Positions 12,094 to 23,829 of a stretch of 64,000 nucleotides of DNA are shown here, piece by piece. The first letter of the stretch is position 1, and each line of letters starts with the position of its first letter. The notes under the pieces are model-generated. The model had not been told where the DNA came from, made no database searches, and saw only the letters and a program-made list of their open reading frames with translations. Origin of the DNA: Rhopalosiphum padi (Eukaryota > Arthropoda > Insecta > Hemiptera > Aphididae); NCBI RefSeq assembly GCF_020882245.1, contig NC_083599.1, forward strand, positions 17,990,865 through 18,054,864, written 5' to 3'. Both the position numbers and the translations under genes were made by a program.

Positions 12094-14974
12094 AATTTTT
12101 TGAAGCTTGAACAAGGTGAAGGATTTGAACTAGCTTGTGTTAAGTTTATAGGTACAGGTGTATTTTTCATAGTATAGGTAGTATAGGGGTACTTTAATTA
12201 TTGTGTATTTATTAATAAAATAATTATAAAAATGTATTATTCAATAAAACCTCAACTTATTGGATCATTTGGATCAACAGCTAAAGAAAAAAATACTAAT
12301 TATACTAATTTGTTATCAGTAACTAGTTATAATATTAAATTGCTAACGTACCATTACTGGGCAAGTTAAAACAACACTTTCTTTAAATTCTTTAGTATTA
12401 AATATAATTTAATTATAACTAACATTTTATAGGTATATTAAAGCAATTTTATATTGCAAATGAATTGGAAAGTCCCCAAGAGTAAATTTATTTATTTTAT
12501 GTATTCTATTTTTTAAGTTTGATTAAGCAATAAAGTTAAACAAATATCATTTGTATTTTATTAAAACGAATTATTTTGTTTAGGAATTAAGTACAAATTA
12601 GTACATAAGTATTAAATATTTACTTAATTTAAAAAATAATCAATTATGTACATATTTTTTTTTTAGTTGATAACAGTTAATTTATGGAAGGTAATATGGC
12701 AGTCTTCATTCCTAAAAATATTGAGGAAGAAACAAATAGTTATTTTCAGCGTATTAACAACTTTCAACAATTTTACCTCAACATCTTATTGTAGTATGTT
12801 ATAATATAATAATATTCATTATAATTCGTTCTAGGTAGATAATTTTAAAAAATAGGTTTAAAAATTTTTTAAATATCCAGCCAATTATTTAGAAATAAAT
12901 TTTTTAATATTTATTTAGGTTTCTACCCATATGTATATACTAGATTACTAAATTATTTTAAAACTATAAATGTATATATAGAATTGAAGTTAACATTTTA
13001 AAGTACATTTAGAAACTTAGATTTTAGCACACTTGTAGAGTAAGCTTTCTAAAATTATTTATATTTATTTCAATATTTAAAAAAGGAAAAATTTTCAATA
13101 TTTAATACTTAAAATTATTAGTAAGTAAAATATAGGTAAAAATAATTATTAGTTCATGGCTTACATACATAATATTAAAAATTATATTATCTTAAAATAT
13201 ACAAAAAAAGATGATTAGTTTTTTTAAAACTATAGTAAATAATACATTTTTATTTTTAATAATAATCATAAATATTTTGTATCAAATCTGTTTCAAATAG
13301 ATTTATTTAAATTACTTACTCCTATGACATGTACATCATTTAAACTCATAGCCACAAACTCTTTTTTAACATCTAAAATAAGTTTACATACAAATGTCTC
13401 ACATAATGATTTTTTATAATATTTTATTAACTTTTTACTATATTTGCAGCCTTCAATTGCAACTACTATAACTATGGATAATTTACTGGTTGTAGCTGAA
13501 AAATATGATAAATTAACTGTACCACCAGAAAATGTACAAGATCAGATTGCATTCATATTTAATAATTTAAGCCAAATTAATCTCCAAACTAAGGTAAAAT
13601 GATTTTATTAAAACCAAAGCTTTTCTATTTATAATAAAAGCATATAATTTAATATGCTTACTAATAATATTATATTACAGTGCGACGAAATTTGAGAAAT
13701 CATCAACAATAACTATTTACTGTGGCTTTCACAGTATTTAGTCATGAAAAAAGTCAGCATTGAGTTTAATATCCATTCATTATACCCCAATTTTTGGACT
13801 GGCTTAATAATGAAAAATTAAATTTTTTAATAAATAAGTTGTACGCGCCCAAGATTAGGGAATACACGGACTGTTGGAGTGTGGTACCCGAACAATAAAC
13901 TAACGTTACTTGGCCAATGACTACACTATTGCCGATTGTCTATTAATATTTACCCCTTATATTTGCTGGATAGGCAACTACATGTACGCGACGACACCAA
14001 GAAACGGGAAAGTGCTATTTTGGGAAGTCTGATGGTACAAGTTAATAATGGGGAGGGGGTCTCTGTTGTCGATCCGGTCTGATGCAATGACCACAGAGCT
14101 AACAAACTAGGGACAATACTTAAAATAACTGAAACAACTAGGTACCGAAGACTGACGACCTGGGCGGCCTCTCACATAACGGATAGTTGCTGGCGGACTT
14201 ACGCGGTGGTAATGTGGAGTTAGAATTTTAGATAATAACAGTATATTTAAAAGATTTATAACAAAATGCTATTATTTTTTAATGCAATTTTTAATATTTT
14301 AACTTTTAAGTGTAATTTTTGGTATTTTTAGTGTAATACTGCAATCAATTTTACTATTTTTTAGTACTACAACATCCGTGCTCTACTAATTAATAATTTT
14401 CAATAATCAATATTGATGAATAAAATAAAAATTTATAAAATCCAAAAAAATACTGCACACTTTTAAATTTGCTACTGCACATTTAATATTAGCTACTGCA
14501 CATAGTGTGTGCTACGCTGCACACAATTTTAGGCCCTGGAGCATCATTGACGCGGCGCCAACATAAAGAAACTTTAAGAAGTATCAGAATTAGTATATAT
14601 AGCATTATGTGTTAATAAATAATTTGTGATTCATTTTCTTTTTTTTTTGATGTTGTAGATATTATTATATGATGATAAAGGAATTGAACATTTTTCGAAT
14701 AGATTGTTATAAAAAAAATTTAGGTCACTGGCTTGGTATGATCACACTATCCAAAAATAAACCACTTCTAAATGATGATATTAATTTAAAAATGCTACTG
14801 GTTGAAGTTTATTATACAAAGGATATCCATTTATTGCTTAAGTCCTTGAGTCTTGCTCTAAAAATAGAGTATGTATTAAATGATAAATTTGTGTATTATA
14901 CATTAGGATTTTCGTTGTTTTTACACTTGAAACTAAATGCACAAATATATCATATAATATGTCAATTGTATTAA
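12094..14974 (+). pseudogene. CNOT1-like: CNOT1 pseudogene, copy B (longest)
   Basis: Collinear exon relics of the CCR4-NOT scaffold. 12094-12170: NFLKLEQGEGFELACVKFI, probably the segment ahead of the Q-rich linker. 12664-12790: FIPKNIEEETNSYFQRINNF. 13450-13593: an intact exon with cag acceptor and gtaaaa donor, reading LLVVAEKYDKLTVPPENVQD then IAFIFNNLSQINLQTK. 13681-13838: CDEI stop, then SQYLVMKKVSIEFNIHSLYP. After an insertion, 14563-14600 gives KETLRSIRI. From 14662: ILLYDDKGIEHFSNRLL, a one-base frameshift, then KKNLGHWLGMITLSKNKP and LLNDDINLKMLLVEVYY. Stops, the frameshift and the insertion make it non-functional. Introns are present, so it is a genomic duplicate of part of the gene. 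The match to animal CNOT1 is strong and in order. Confidence 0.88.
13839..14562. mobile_element. insertion splitting the CNOT1 copy B exon
   Basis: Copies in the 59.6-64 kb array read AATAAACAAGGAAACTTTTA without a break, whereas here AATAAATAAG is followed by about 720 bp before AAAGAAACTTTAAG. The first 380 bp are GC-balanced (CGCGCCCAAGATTAGGG onward), the rest AT-rich with four TACTGCACA/GCTGCACA words near its right side. No clear inverted ends or target duplication, and the family is not recognised. Confidence 0.6.
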
Positions 14975-15099
14975 CTTTTAAATATTTTACTGTTTAATAA
15001 TATATTAGATTTCTAATTATTACAATTATTTATATCATAAATGAGGTCATATTAAAAACTTACTTCTTGGAATATATTGGTATAGTAGTACCTATAGTG

Positions 15100-15295
15100 C
15101 AGCGTTTCTCAACCAGTGGTACGCGTACATCTGGGGGTACATAAGAAGGTATGAGGGAGTCCGTGAAAAAAAACTTATTTCATAATATCTTATTTGTATT
15201 GTATGTGAATATACGATAAATTGGCATTTGGGGGTACGTAAAGCAGTGGTGATAGGTCAAGGGGTACGTACATGAAAAAAAGTTGAGAAACGCTG
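15100..15295. mobile_element. 196-bp hAT MITE with perfect 8-bp duplication
   Basis: Inverted ends CAGCGTTTCTCAAC and GTTGAGAAACGCTG, flanked on both sides by CTATAGTG (15092-15099 and 15296-15303). Length, ends and 8-bp duplication are those of a non-autonomous hAT. Internal GGGGGTAC words recur on the plus strand. Confidence 0.92.
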
Positions 15296-15303
15296 CTATA
15301 GTG

Positions 15304-16654
15304 GAATAAAATAAATATAATTTCTTGCACAGATGCACATAAAATAAGTAGGTATAATTACTTACTTTACTTCCACAGACCACAATGACTCTGCCATTTG
15401 CGGGTTTGCCCGTTTGACGTACCGTTCAACGGTTCAACTGGTGATTTTAATAATTTTAATTATTTTGTCTGCTCATCAGCTATCTGTGCAATTGTGAAAT
15501 TGGCAATTGCCTAACATATTGTTTGTATTTCGTTTGCTTGGTAAGTAATTTTATTTGATTATTTAAAATTTTTAATTTTATGATATGTATATTTAAATAA
15601 AATGTATTATAATTTAGTAAGTACCTACAATCTGTAAAATGTTATAGTAAAATAAATTGATTAGTACACTGTTATGCCTACTTAATGGCTAATTATAACA
15701 CGCACTATACCTAATATTAATCATCAATAAATAAATATGTTAATATGTAGGTATCTACTTATTTTATTTAAAATATTAAATATGTATAAAATCCCCCGTA
15801 TACAATTATATTAAAGTACGTCAAGTACGATATATATATATCGTATATACCTATCCTAATATATACATTAACTTACTAAACAGCATATTATGTACACATA
15901 AATATTATAACATATACCTAATAATAGGTATGTTAAAATAATTCATTCGCATTGCTTATATCTTATTATTATAAATAGGTAGCTCATAAATGTTCACAGA
16001 ATCACCGAAATAGTACATACTTAAGTATGTAAATAATAATAATACATGTATGTATATAATTTAAATTTGTATTCAATTTTAATTAGAAGTATCTAATATA
16101 TCATGTTAATACAGTATCATTTTGGTGACAATTAAATAAAAAGGACTACAAATTACATAGTTATATATTATATAAAGTTTATATATTAATATATAACTGT
16201 GTATTTTATATTATTTTATTTTATAAACTATGTAAGCCATATCATATTGAATTAAATACCTTCCTGTATCCTGTATGTACAGTAATTTATTTTTATATAG
16301 TTCTTGGGTATAGGTATAGGTATAGGAGGTAGTAGGCGCCTATAATATAAATTAGAATAAAAAATATTAATCTACTTGAAAAGTATAATATAATGTATTA
16401 TATAATATGAATATTAATAATATTATTTTCTATTTTATTTTTTAAACCTCTCAAATGGCCAGAATGTAATACATTGAGAATTGAGATTGAAGATTAAAAG
16501 TGTATTATAATTTATAATAATTAATTTTGATATTTATTATGTGGCTCATTCAATAGTAGTAATAGTAGGTACTCATTTTGATTTACTTTCATTAATTGTG
16601 TAGGTTAGGGTGTCTAAAAAAGAGTATTGCCTAAGTAACAGGTCAAAAAGAAGA
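15304..16654. other. AT-rich spacer, no gene seen
   Basis: Very AT-rich with short palindromes such as GTACGATATATATATATCGT at about 15826. No protein relic or element ends were recognised. Confidence 0.5.
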
Positions 16655-17260
16655 AGGGTGCAAGAGGAGCAATAGCGCCCATAGGAAAGTTTTCAAGGGG
16701 GGACATTTTAATTTATCAATCCATTTATAAATACGAATGGCTATGAGATAGGAAGGGACTTACAATTTAACATTATACATATCAAACTGGAAAATTATGA
16801 AATAAAAATTATTTAACCAATTAACCACGAAAGTAATTTATTGAATTTGTATTTAATTAATAACATAAATTATGTTTTTAAAATGCTAATTTACAAATAA
16901 AAATTGTAAATTTCTTTTTTTAACACCAAATATTACTTGTTCTAGATATTCATTATTTGTATCATCAATTTTTTCCCTATGTACACTTATCATAAAATAA
17001 TCCATTAAGTCTATCTTCACTGATCGTTCTACAGTACATGTCGTAGGTTAATTATTATCCATAGAATAAAAACGAAAAAGCGTGTTGTTATTTGCCACAA
17101 CCCACAGTAAGTAAACTGATTTTTCATGAACAAATCATGGATTTTCGTATATTAAATTAAATTTTTAAATTCCATCTAAATAAATAAATAGACTCTGATC
17201 ACAGTAAACAATTTTCCAATATTTTCCAGGGGGGGACATGTCCTTCGTCCCTCCCTGCCC
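16655..17260. mobile_element. hAT-like element remnant
   Basis: The left side, GCAATAGCGCCCATAGG followed by a GGGGGGACA run, and the right side, GGGGGGGACATGTCC followed by CTCCCTGCCCC, look like the ends of a G/C-rich-ended hAT derivative. Coding content is absent. It sits just 5' of the transposase relic at 17290. Confidence 0.35.
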
Positions 17261-17289
17261 CTTGCATTTTTAAAAGTAGTCCTGTTTGC

Positions 17290-18625
17290 CCATTCTTGTG
17301 TACCTATATCTGACCAAATAACAATCAAGTATTTCCAATTGGGATTTATTGTGGACAAGTAAAATCCATTGATAGTAATGATTTCCTGAAAAAGTTTGTA
17401 GATGAGGCAAAAATATTAAGTGAAAGTGGTATTTATATAAATAATAAGAAGTATATTTTTTCTATAGATGCTTTTTGTTGTGATGTGCTTGAAAAATATT
17501 TTATTTTAAAAACTAAAGGACATTCAGGTTTTTTTTCTTGCTCTAGGCGTGAGCATGAAGGACAATATTTATCAAATAGAATTTGTTTTCCATATACTTT
17601 GCTGTCTAACTGTCCACCCAAGCGAACTCATGATGATTATGTATTGCAAACTAAGAGGAATATCATATTGGAAATGTCTCTATTTTAGTAAATTTGCCCA
17701 ATTTTAATATAACGACTGGGATCTGTCTTCATTATATGCACTTGGTATGTCTAGGAACTGTTCGGAAACTAATACTATTATGGATGAAAGGGCTTCTTGA
17801 AGTTTATTATCCATCTTGGAAGATAAAAGAAATATCTAGTTACATTAAAATTATTAAAAACAAAATGCCTCGTGAGCTTGCTAGAAAACCTAGGAATCTA
17901 GATGAAATAAATAGGAGGAAAGCAACAAAATTTTGTATGTTCTTACTATATTATGGTATAATAGTCACTAAACAGTCATTAAACGATCAACACTGGAATC
18001 ATTTTTTTAATTTAAGTATTTCAATGATTATTTTATAAGTCCTGATCATTTGATGTACTTAGATGTTGCACATAAATTATTAGACAGTTTTGTGAAAGAT
18101 TTGAGATAATTTATGGTCATTTCGCATAACATTCATGGTTTAACACACTTAGGTGATGATTATGACAATTCGGGCCATTAGATAATTGTTCAGCATTCCC
18201 CTTTGAAAATTACATGGGTTCCTTAAAGAGAATGCTAAGAAAACCACATAAACTTGAGAAATTTGTTTACTAAAGTCTAACGTTAAACCTAAAAATTGTA
18301 CTTCTTATTTTTCTGGACTTTATACCCGTGGTCCTACATTATCAGGTTTGATAAAAGGAAAACAGTTTACCACTTTGATATTAAAAAGCATGACTATTTT
18401 AAAACACATCTGGAAAGAGATTCATACTTTTTGACTCAAGAAAAAAAAATAGTAAAAGTTTTCTTCAACATTATTCAGAAAGAAAATTCAGAAGAAGTAA
18501 TCCTTATTTGTAAAATATTTGACAAAAAAAATGAGTTATTTATCAAACCTATAAAATCTAGCGAATTAGATATTTATGTTGTTAAAAATTTAATTAACTT
18601 TATAAGTTTAATATTAAAGATTTAA
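17290..18625 (+). pseudogene. DDE transposase relic (tnp2/CACTA-like type)
   Basis: A large decayed transposase of a type common in insects and cnidarians as uncharacterised transposase-domain proteins. Blocks in order: FPIGIYCGQVKSIDSNDFLK and FCCDVLEKYF (17340-17510), KGHSGFFSCSRREHEGQYLS (17516-17575), then after a frame change LHYMHLVCLGTVRKLILLWM (17730-17790), KMPRELARKPRNLDE (17862-17910), KATKFCMFLLYYGIIV, SHNIHGLTHLGDDYDNSG (18121-18177), NCSAFPFENYMGSLKRMLRK (18187-18246) and a C-terminal block ending KSSELDIYVVKNLINF near 18600. At least three frame changes separate the blocks. The CxxC-containing GHSGF segment and the MHLVCLG segment are the most family-typical. Superfamily placement is from memory and uncertain; the transposase call itself is solid. 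Confidence 0.7.
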
Positions 18626-18639
18626 AAAAAAAAAAGATT

Positions 18640-19087
18640 CTTTTACCATCTAATAACAATGACTTAAACTTAATTGTATTACCAATTATTCATTCATCTT
18701 AAAATTTTAAGATGTTAAAGAATTTAAAAAAAAGTTATCATTATATTATTATATTATACTGTATTAAATTATTTTTTAAATACTTACTATGCCAATTGCT
18801 ATTATATATTTAAAATTTAGCCCATATTTTAATATTAATCATAATTTAATAATGTACCCATGTGTATAATTATTATCTATATTTACATAATATGTGTTTA
18901 TTTTGCTTTTTTTTGTCTTGTAATAAAAATAATAAGTCTATATATAGTATATATCTACTTAATTTTATAGTTTTCATCTAAAGTAGACTATTTTCATTTT
19001 TTATAAGTGTTCAATATTTAATTAATAATATTCTTATTTATTTTTGTGTATTGTGCTTGGTTTTAGTATACCTATTTGGCTATTTGA
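18640..19087. other. AT-rich spacer, no gene seen
   Basis: Noncoding AT-rich DNA between two protein relics. Confidence 0.5.
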
Positions 19088-19490
19088 AATGTGGTCAGTT
19101 GTAGAATTTATTGATGACCGATCAGTTGAAGTAGTACCGGTCTACACCGGTAGACACTGGCTAAATAAGAACAAATGTGCTTGGCCAAAAAAAAGTCAAA
19201 CCAAATGAAATTGAGTTTGACTTTTTAAAGGCTCATAAATTGGGAAAAGATAGAGGTATATACTATAACTTACTTTATAACTTTGAACATATGATTGAAA
19301 TTATTCATTATATGAGTATATGACCTATATTTTCTGTAGTCTTGATGATTATATTATTATATATTTATTTTTATTTAGATAATTATTATACTTTAGCTAG
19401 AGAGAAAGCTAAAAAGGCAGAGTAAACGTCTGACTTATCAACAAATAATGACACACCATCTAAAAAGTCTGAAACCAAAAATATGAAATT
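19088..19490 (+). pseudogene. DUF4806-type N-terminal relic
   Basis: From ATG 19088 the frame reads MWSVVEFIDDRSVEVVPVYT, then NKNKCAWPKK, matching the start typical of DUF4806-containing insect proteins (W-VVEF-DD-SVEVVP, a C-WP box). A frameshift near 19190 is followed by NEIEFDFLKAHKLGKDRG. After an intron-like gap, an exon relic from about 19380 reads NYYTLAREKAKKAE, then a stop and TSDLSTNNDTPSKKSE. The protein function is unknown. The matching C-terminal type of block occurs far away at 44541-45318. Several breaks make it non-coding now. Confidence 0.5.
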
Positions 19491-19919
19491 ACATTAAATC
19501 CTAAAAAAAAAGATAAAATATGTCAATAAAAAATTAATGATACTTTATGGAGTCCATCATCTCTAAGTGATTTTATTGCTTCGTTAATTTATGTTATTTA
19601 TCAAATTTTCTTTTTTTTCTTTTTAAGTTTTATTATAACACTATATACATTGGCATAATTCCACTAAATGTCAGCAGGTGCAAACAGGCGTGGCTCCAGC
19701 CCCCCCCATATGTATGATAAGAACATATAATATATATTATATTTTTAGTTATAAAGTTTTGTGAAAAATATGACAGTTCCAACCAAGTCTTGGAGCTCCC
19801 CCGGGTGCAAGCATAAACATAACATAACAATAACTAGGTAATATATTAGATGAGTAATAAAACTTTATTTATTATTCTTAGATTTTACACATGAAGTTTT
19901 TATTATTTTGAAAAATTAT
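19491..19919. other. spacer with C- and G-run patches
   Basis: No gene. Patches AGGCGTGGCTCCAGCCCCCC (19688) and GGAGCTCCCCCGGGTGC (19792) may be remains of a hAT-like element, but they do not pair as clean inverted ends. Confidence 0.35.
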
Positions 19920-21030
19920 AAATTAAGTTAAAGCTAAGCGGCATCCAGAAACTGACACTGCTGTTGAATTTGTCAATAATTTATTCTACGTCAATTTTTT
20001 GTCTTTTTCAATTTGTAATAAAAATAAACTACTGAGACGTTCTTGGCCCATTGTTATCTGCAGATATGTTTTTAAACGCCGTAAACACAAAAAGCTTCTT
20101 TCACAAGATAGTAATCGTAAGAATTGTTAAAAATGTTTTAATAATTGGATATATTAAAGGAAATCCAGATCTTATTTCATGGGCTGCAATGTATTCACTT
20201 TTTTTTTTAAATATAATACTTTTTCCAAATATATTAGGGTATTTGGCTGCAAACATTTTATTAAAAATGTTGAGTTCATTTTTTAATGGTTGTATATCTA
20301 ACATATATGTGTTACATACCTACTAATGTTAACATATTTTCTTAATAATTAAATTCTTCAGTGTATTTAAAACTTGGAGTTGATTTTCCTTTTAACGTTC
20401 TTCCATTTCTCTGATTATTATATCTAACACTGTGTATTATATATTTATTCGATAATAATGTTCAACTGGAACATTTTGAGGGTTCATTTTCACCTCCACC
20501 ATATTTTTGTGGTATATTTTTTTTCTGGGTAATTTAGTTGGTACAATATTATTTTCTTCAGTCACTTTAATTACTTGAAATCATCTTTTATGGAATTCAG
20601 TATCACTTCTCATATTTTTTAAAATATTAACTGTTTGTTTGCACATTTCAATTACAGTAATATAGTTAATATTTATAGATTGTAAATAATTGGATAACAC
20701 GTTAGTATATTCCATTATTTCTTGAAAAATTATCAAACAAAATACAAATTCTGAATATTACCAGGTAATTAAGTGGCTTCTGCTCCAGAGTTAATATTAT
20801 TTTCAGATATTTCTTCTAATGTATTTATTAAAGTACCAAAATTTAATAAAACTGCTTTTAATGCTTCTGCACGACAACTCCGCCTTGTTTCACTTAAGCT
20901 TTTTAAAGTTATTGGTACATTATGTTGTGTATTTGCCAAATAAATGGATTTGAAGACTGCATTTTGTTTTTATGAAGCTCCCACAAAGCTATAAAGAGAC
21001 TGTAGAGTACCAAACTTCTTAATTATATTA
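19920..21030 (-). pseudogene. hAT transposase relic, ZMYM1-like
   Basis: Read on the minus strand from 21030 down. FGTLQSLYSFVGAS and NVPITLKSLSETRRSCRAEA lead into LKAVLLNFGTLINTLEEISE (20800-20930), the conserved RNase-H-region block of ZMYM1-like hAT transposases, where the usual TRW is TRR. Next come EMCKQTVNILKNMRSDTEFH (about 20580-20660), an IVPTKLPRKN segment, NELNIFNKMFAAKYPNI and SGFPLIYPIIKTFLTILTIT (20110-20290). A damaged C-terminal dimerisation block follows, ending KIDVE stop IIDKFNS. The AERSF signature is lost through a frameshift. Multiple stops show it is long dead. Confidence 0.65.
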
Positions 21031-21039
21031 TATGCATCA

Positions 21040-21613
21040 TTTAAATAATCAAGTAATATACATATATCTGTTTCATAAAAATTTTCTTTTAGGCTATTAC
21101 TATCATACAAAGTTATGGTACGTTTCTAAATATTCACCACAGTGAAGGTCCAGTGAATATCTTCCAGGTTTCTGGGAATTATAAGTTTATCACAATCAAA
21201 TACAATTTTTACTGTGTCTTATTAATTTGGTAGCTTTTTCAACTCCATAGATTGCAAAACAATTTTAAAAAAAAATGGATCCAAGCTCACTATTAATTGG
21301 TCCTTACGACTTTTGGTCAAAAGCGTAAAATAATGTTCAATCATACGATCATTTAACCATGCTCGTGGATTAAATACATATAATAACTTTTCCATTTTAC
21401 AATCACAACACGTGAAGAATGTAGTAAATCAGTTTTTTGTTTACTAGAAATAAAATTTATTAGTTCTGTATAAACCTTTCTGTTGTATCCTGGAAATATA
21501 TTTTTATGATACGATCGAATATAGTTTATTCTATTTAAATTGATTTTTTTTAAATTTGTAGGTAGGCTAGTTCTTGCAGAATTTATTTCAACATAAATTA
21601 TCATCGATGTCAA
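21040..21613 (-). pseudogene. ULP1-type (C48) cysteine protease relic
   Basis: ULP1-family proteases remove SUMO-like modifiers, and transposon-borne versions are known. On the minus strand a block from 21613 includes NIFPGYNRKVYTELINFISS. After a frame change, WLNDRMIEHYFTLLTKSRKD (about 21290-21360) matches the W-L-N/S-D start of the catalytic domain. KLIIPRNLEDIHWTFTVVNI follows, where the His of HW (21153-21155) is the expected catalytic His, then RTITLYDSNSL with the typical Asp. Similarity stops at about 21040, before the Q and C of the active site. There the hAT relic at 19920-21030 begins, in the same orientation. It could be a joined relic of two elements or part of a composite element. 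Frameshifts make it inactive. Confidence 0.6.
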
Positions 21614-22574
21614 GGTCGATTACTTCTAAAATAAGATTTTTATCTGTATCTTGACCATCAATCATAAAATTGTAATTTGTTACATCCATATCTTGACTAC
21701 TACTAAACATAAAAATTGAATATACATGATAAGACTTGATTTTTCAAGGACTCCAAGTTTATAGACAAAGTTAAATGGATAAATTAGAAATGATGAAATT
21801 ATTTTTGTAATTTTTGAATAAGTTAAAATAATTGTTGTGTTATTATTTTTTATTTTTATGTACGCCTAAAAAACTTATCACTGATAAATTTGAAAAAAAT
21901 TTTAGACTTACAAAAATTAAAAATTAAAATTATAAACAGATATTGACAAATACATTTTTTAGTCTAGAAAATTAATTACAAGCATATAAGAGTCTACTTT
22001 TAAGATATTCTGATTAAAATTAATAATAATTAAATATTTAACTGGTAAATTCAGGGCTACAACTATTTTAGAATATCTCTTATTTATAATGTGCTTTTAC
22101 ATTGAAATAGTCTAACCAAGAAAACTTAGTTATAAATAAATTAAATATGAATTTGTAAATCACTTACATTTAAATTTGAAGGAATTTAAGATAATTGAAT
22201 GTCAATAACAAGGTCTAGTCTGATATATCTATAGAATAAAAAATTTTAATTAGTTATTTTAAACAAAAATAAATAAAATATATACTTATTATAAATATTC
22301 TTAAATTTAGTATCGACCTTAAAACAGTCAATATAATATATACCTTCTTCTAAATTTTACAAAAAATAAAAAAATGTTTAAATAAGAATTTTTCAAAGCA
22401 TCTGATGTTTTTAAAACAGCTACATTTTATAGTTTATCATTAAGAGCTAAAGATAATATAAAAATATTGTATAGAAAAACTCAATAAGTACCTAACAAAG
22501 AAAAAAAAACATGGTAATACAATATTTCTCGATTTCTAATAGTAATAAAAGATACCTAGGTATGTATAAAAAAA
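21614..22574. other. AT-rich spacer, no gene seen
   Basis: Noncoding AT-rich DNA; no element ends or protein relic were recognised. Confidence 0.5.
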
Positions 22575-22972
22575 ATACACGTTCTTATATTAAAGTTCAC
22601 ACGTTGTCTCCGTCAAAATTTCCAATTTTGTGTATTTAGGTTAAGTAAGTATTGGAATAAAATGACCTATTATCAAAGTTTAAGGTAAGAATATTATCTA
22701 TGTTTTCTCGTCGGTATTTTACAATATTTAAATTTTTAAGCAAGTTATGAGTATGTAAAATATTAATGTTTTTAATGCTTATAAATCACTCAAAAATTAA
22801 AGTATCCTAAAAAATCGATGAGAGAACGCAGACAATGTACTTACTTTTAAGTTTGATAATAGGTCATTTCACTTTAATATTTATGCTAAAAACAAAAAAT
22901 TGGAATTACTGAACGTATATAATCTGGTATGGTATGCTTTAGTAATACAACGTATGCGGGTACGACGTCTTC
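22575..22972. mobile_element. fold-back MITE, member 2
   Basis: Inverted arms include AAATGACCTATTATCAAAGT (22660) against TTTGATAATAGGTCATTT (22852), and CATTGTCTCCG-like outer parts. The right end reads TATGCGGGTACGACGTCTTC, followed by TTAA (22973-22976), matching the right end of the member at 33655-36714. The left end is damaged. Confidence 0.65.
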
Positions 22973-22976
22973 TTAA

Positions 22977-23525
22977 TAATACTTATTAACTATAGATTTA
23001 AATTACTCCAAATTAAATATATATCAACATTATTTATATGTTATTAAAATTTTTTGGCATTTTGGGAAAACGTCAATTCAGCTTCTAGTAATTGAAATGA
23101 AGTATTTTTCCGTAGGTTATTTATACATGTACCTATTAGTGTTGTATTTTAACTAGTTTTGAGTGTTCTGACACAAATTTGTACGATATAATGGAGTCAT
23201 AAAGCATTATAAATTGAGGAATAAATTGAATTTATTATAAATTATAATGATTGAAATAACGAAATTTGAACAAATAACATCTTTGGTCTATTATTATGAT
23301 TAACCTACTAGTATTGTCTAATAAGGAAAACATTTACTACAATTTCAATTAAGGCCCCCGGTGCCGGCTATTTATTAAGGAGCAAATTATTGGCAACCTA
23401 AGTCTCATATTGTTAAGGCCTCACACGATATTGTGTGTATGTAGTAGTGTAAATGATTATTAGTGTGAGTGAATCCCTTTTACTACACGTCTACCTGTAT
23501 AACCGAACAGGTTTATTACGACCAC
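22977..23525. other. AT-rich spacer with a shared repeat word
   Basis: No gene. TATTTTAACTAGTTTTGAGT with GTTCTG after it occurs here (23145) and again at 41610 beside the right end of Harbinger 2, so both sites carry parts of another dispersed repeat. Confidence 0.4.
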
Positions 23526-23829
23526 CAGTGGCGTGGTGAACTCGAATATTTTCAGAGGCAAGTATATTTTGCGATACGCACCAACCCACCTACCCATCAA
23601 CCAAAATTTTGTCTCTCAATTAAAAATTTTCCTATAAAAAATATTTATTTGGGGGGGGGGGGGGGTTATTGCATTTCACAGACAATTTTTAAACCATACA
23701 GATAATAATTATAAGATTAATTTAAACACCATGAAATGAGACAATATTTTTAATAGATTACTCTGCTTTGTATATTTAAATAAATAGGGTAACATGAGTT
23801 ATACTACAATTACAATATCACTTGATATT

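Noticed and set aside
15180..15383. 67-codon minus-strand frame
   Set aside because: It overlaps the 196-bp hAT MITE and its flank, with no protein similarity.
19680..19815. hAT MITE with AGGCGTGGCTCC end
   Set aside because: The right side does not pair as an inverted end and no 8-bp duplication was found.
23469..23705. 78-codon open frame over the G run
   Set aside because: It crosses the hAT terminus and a homopolymer; not a gene.
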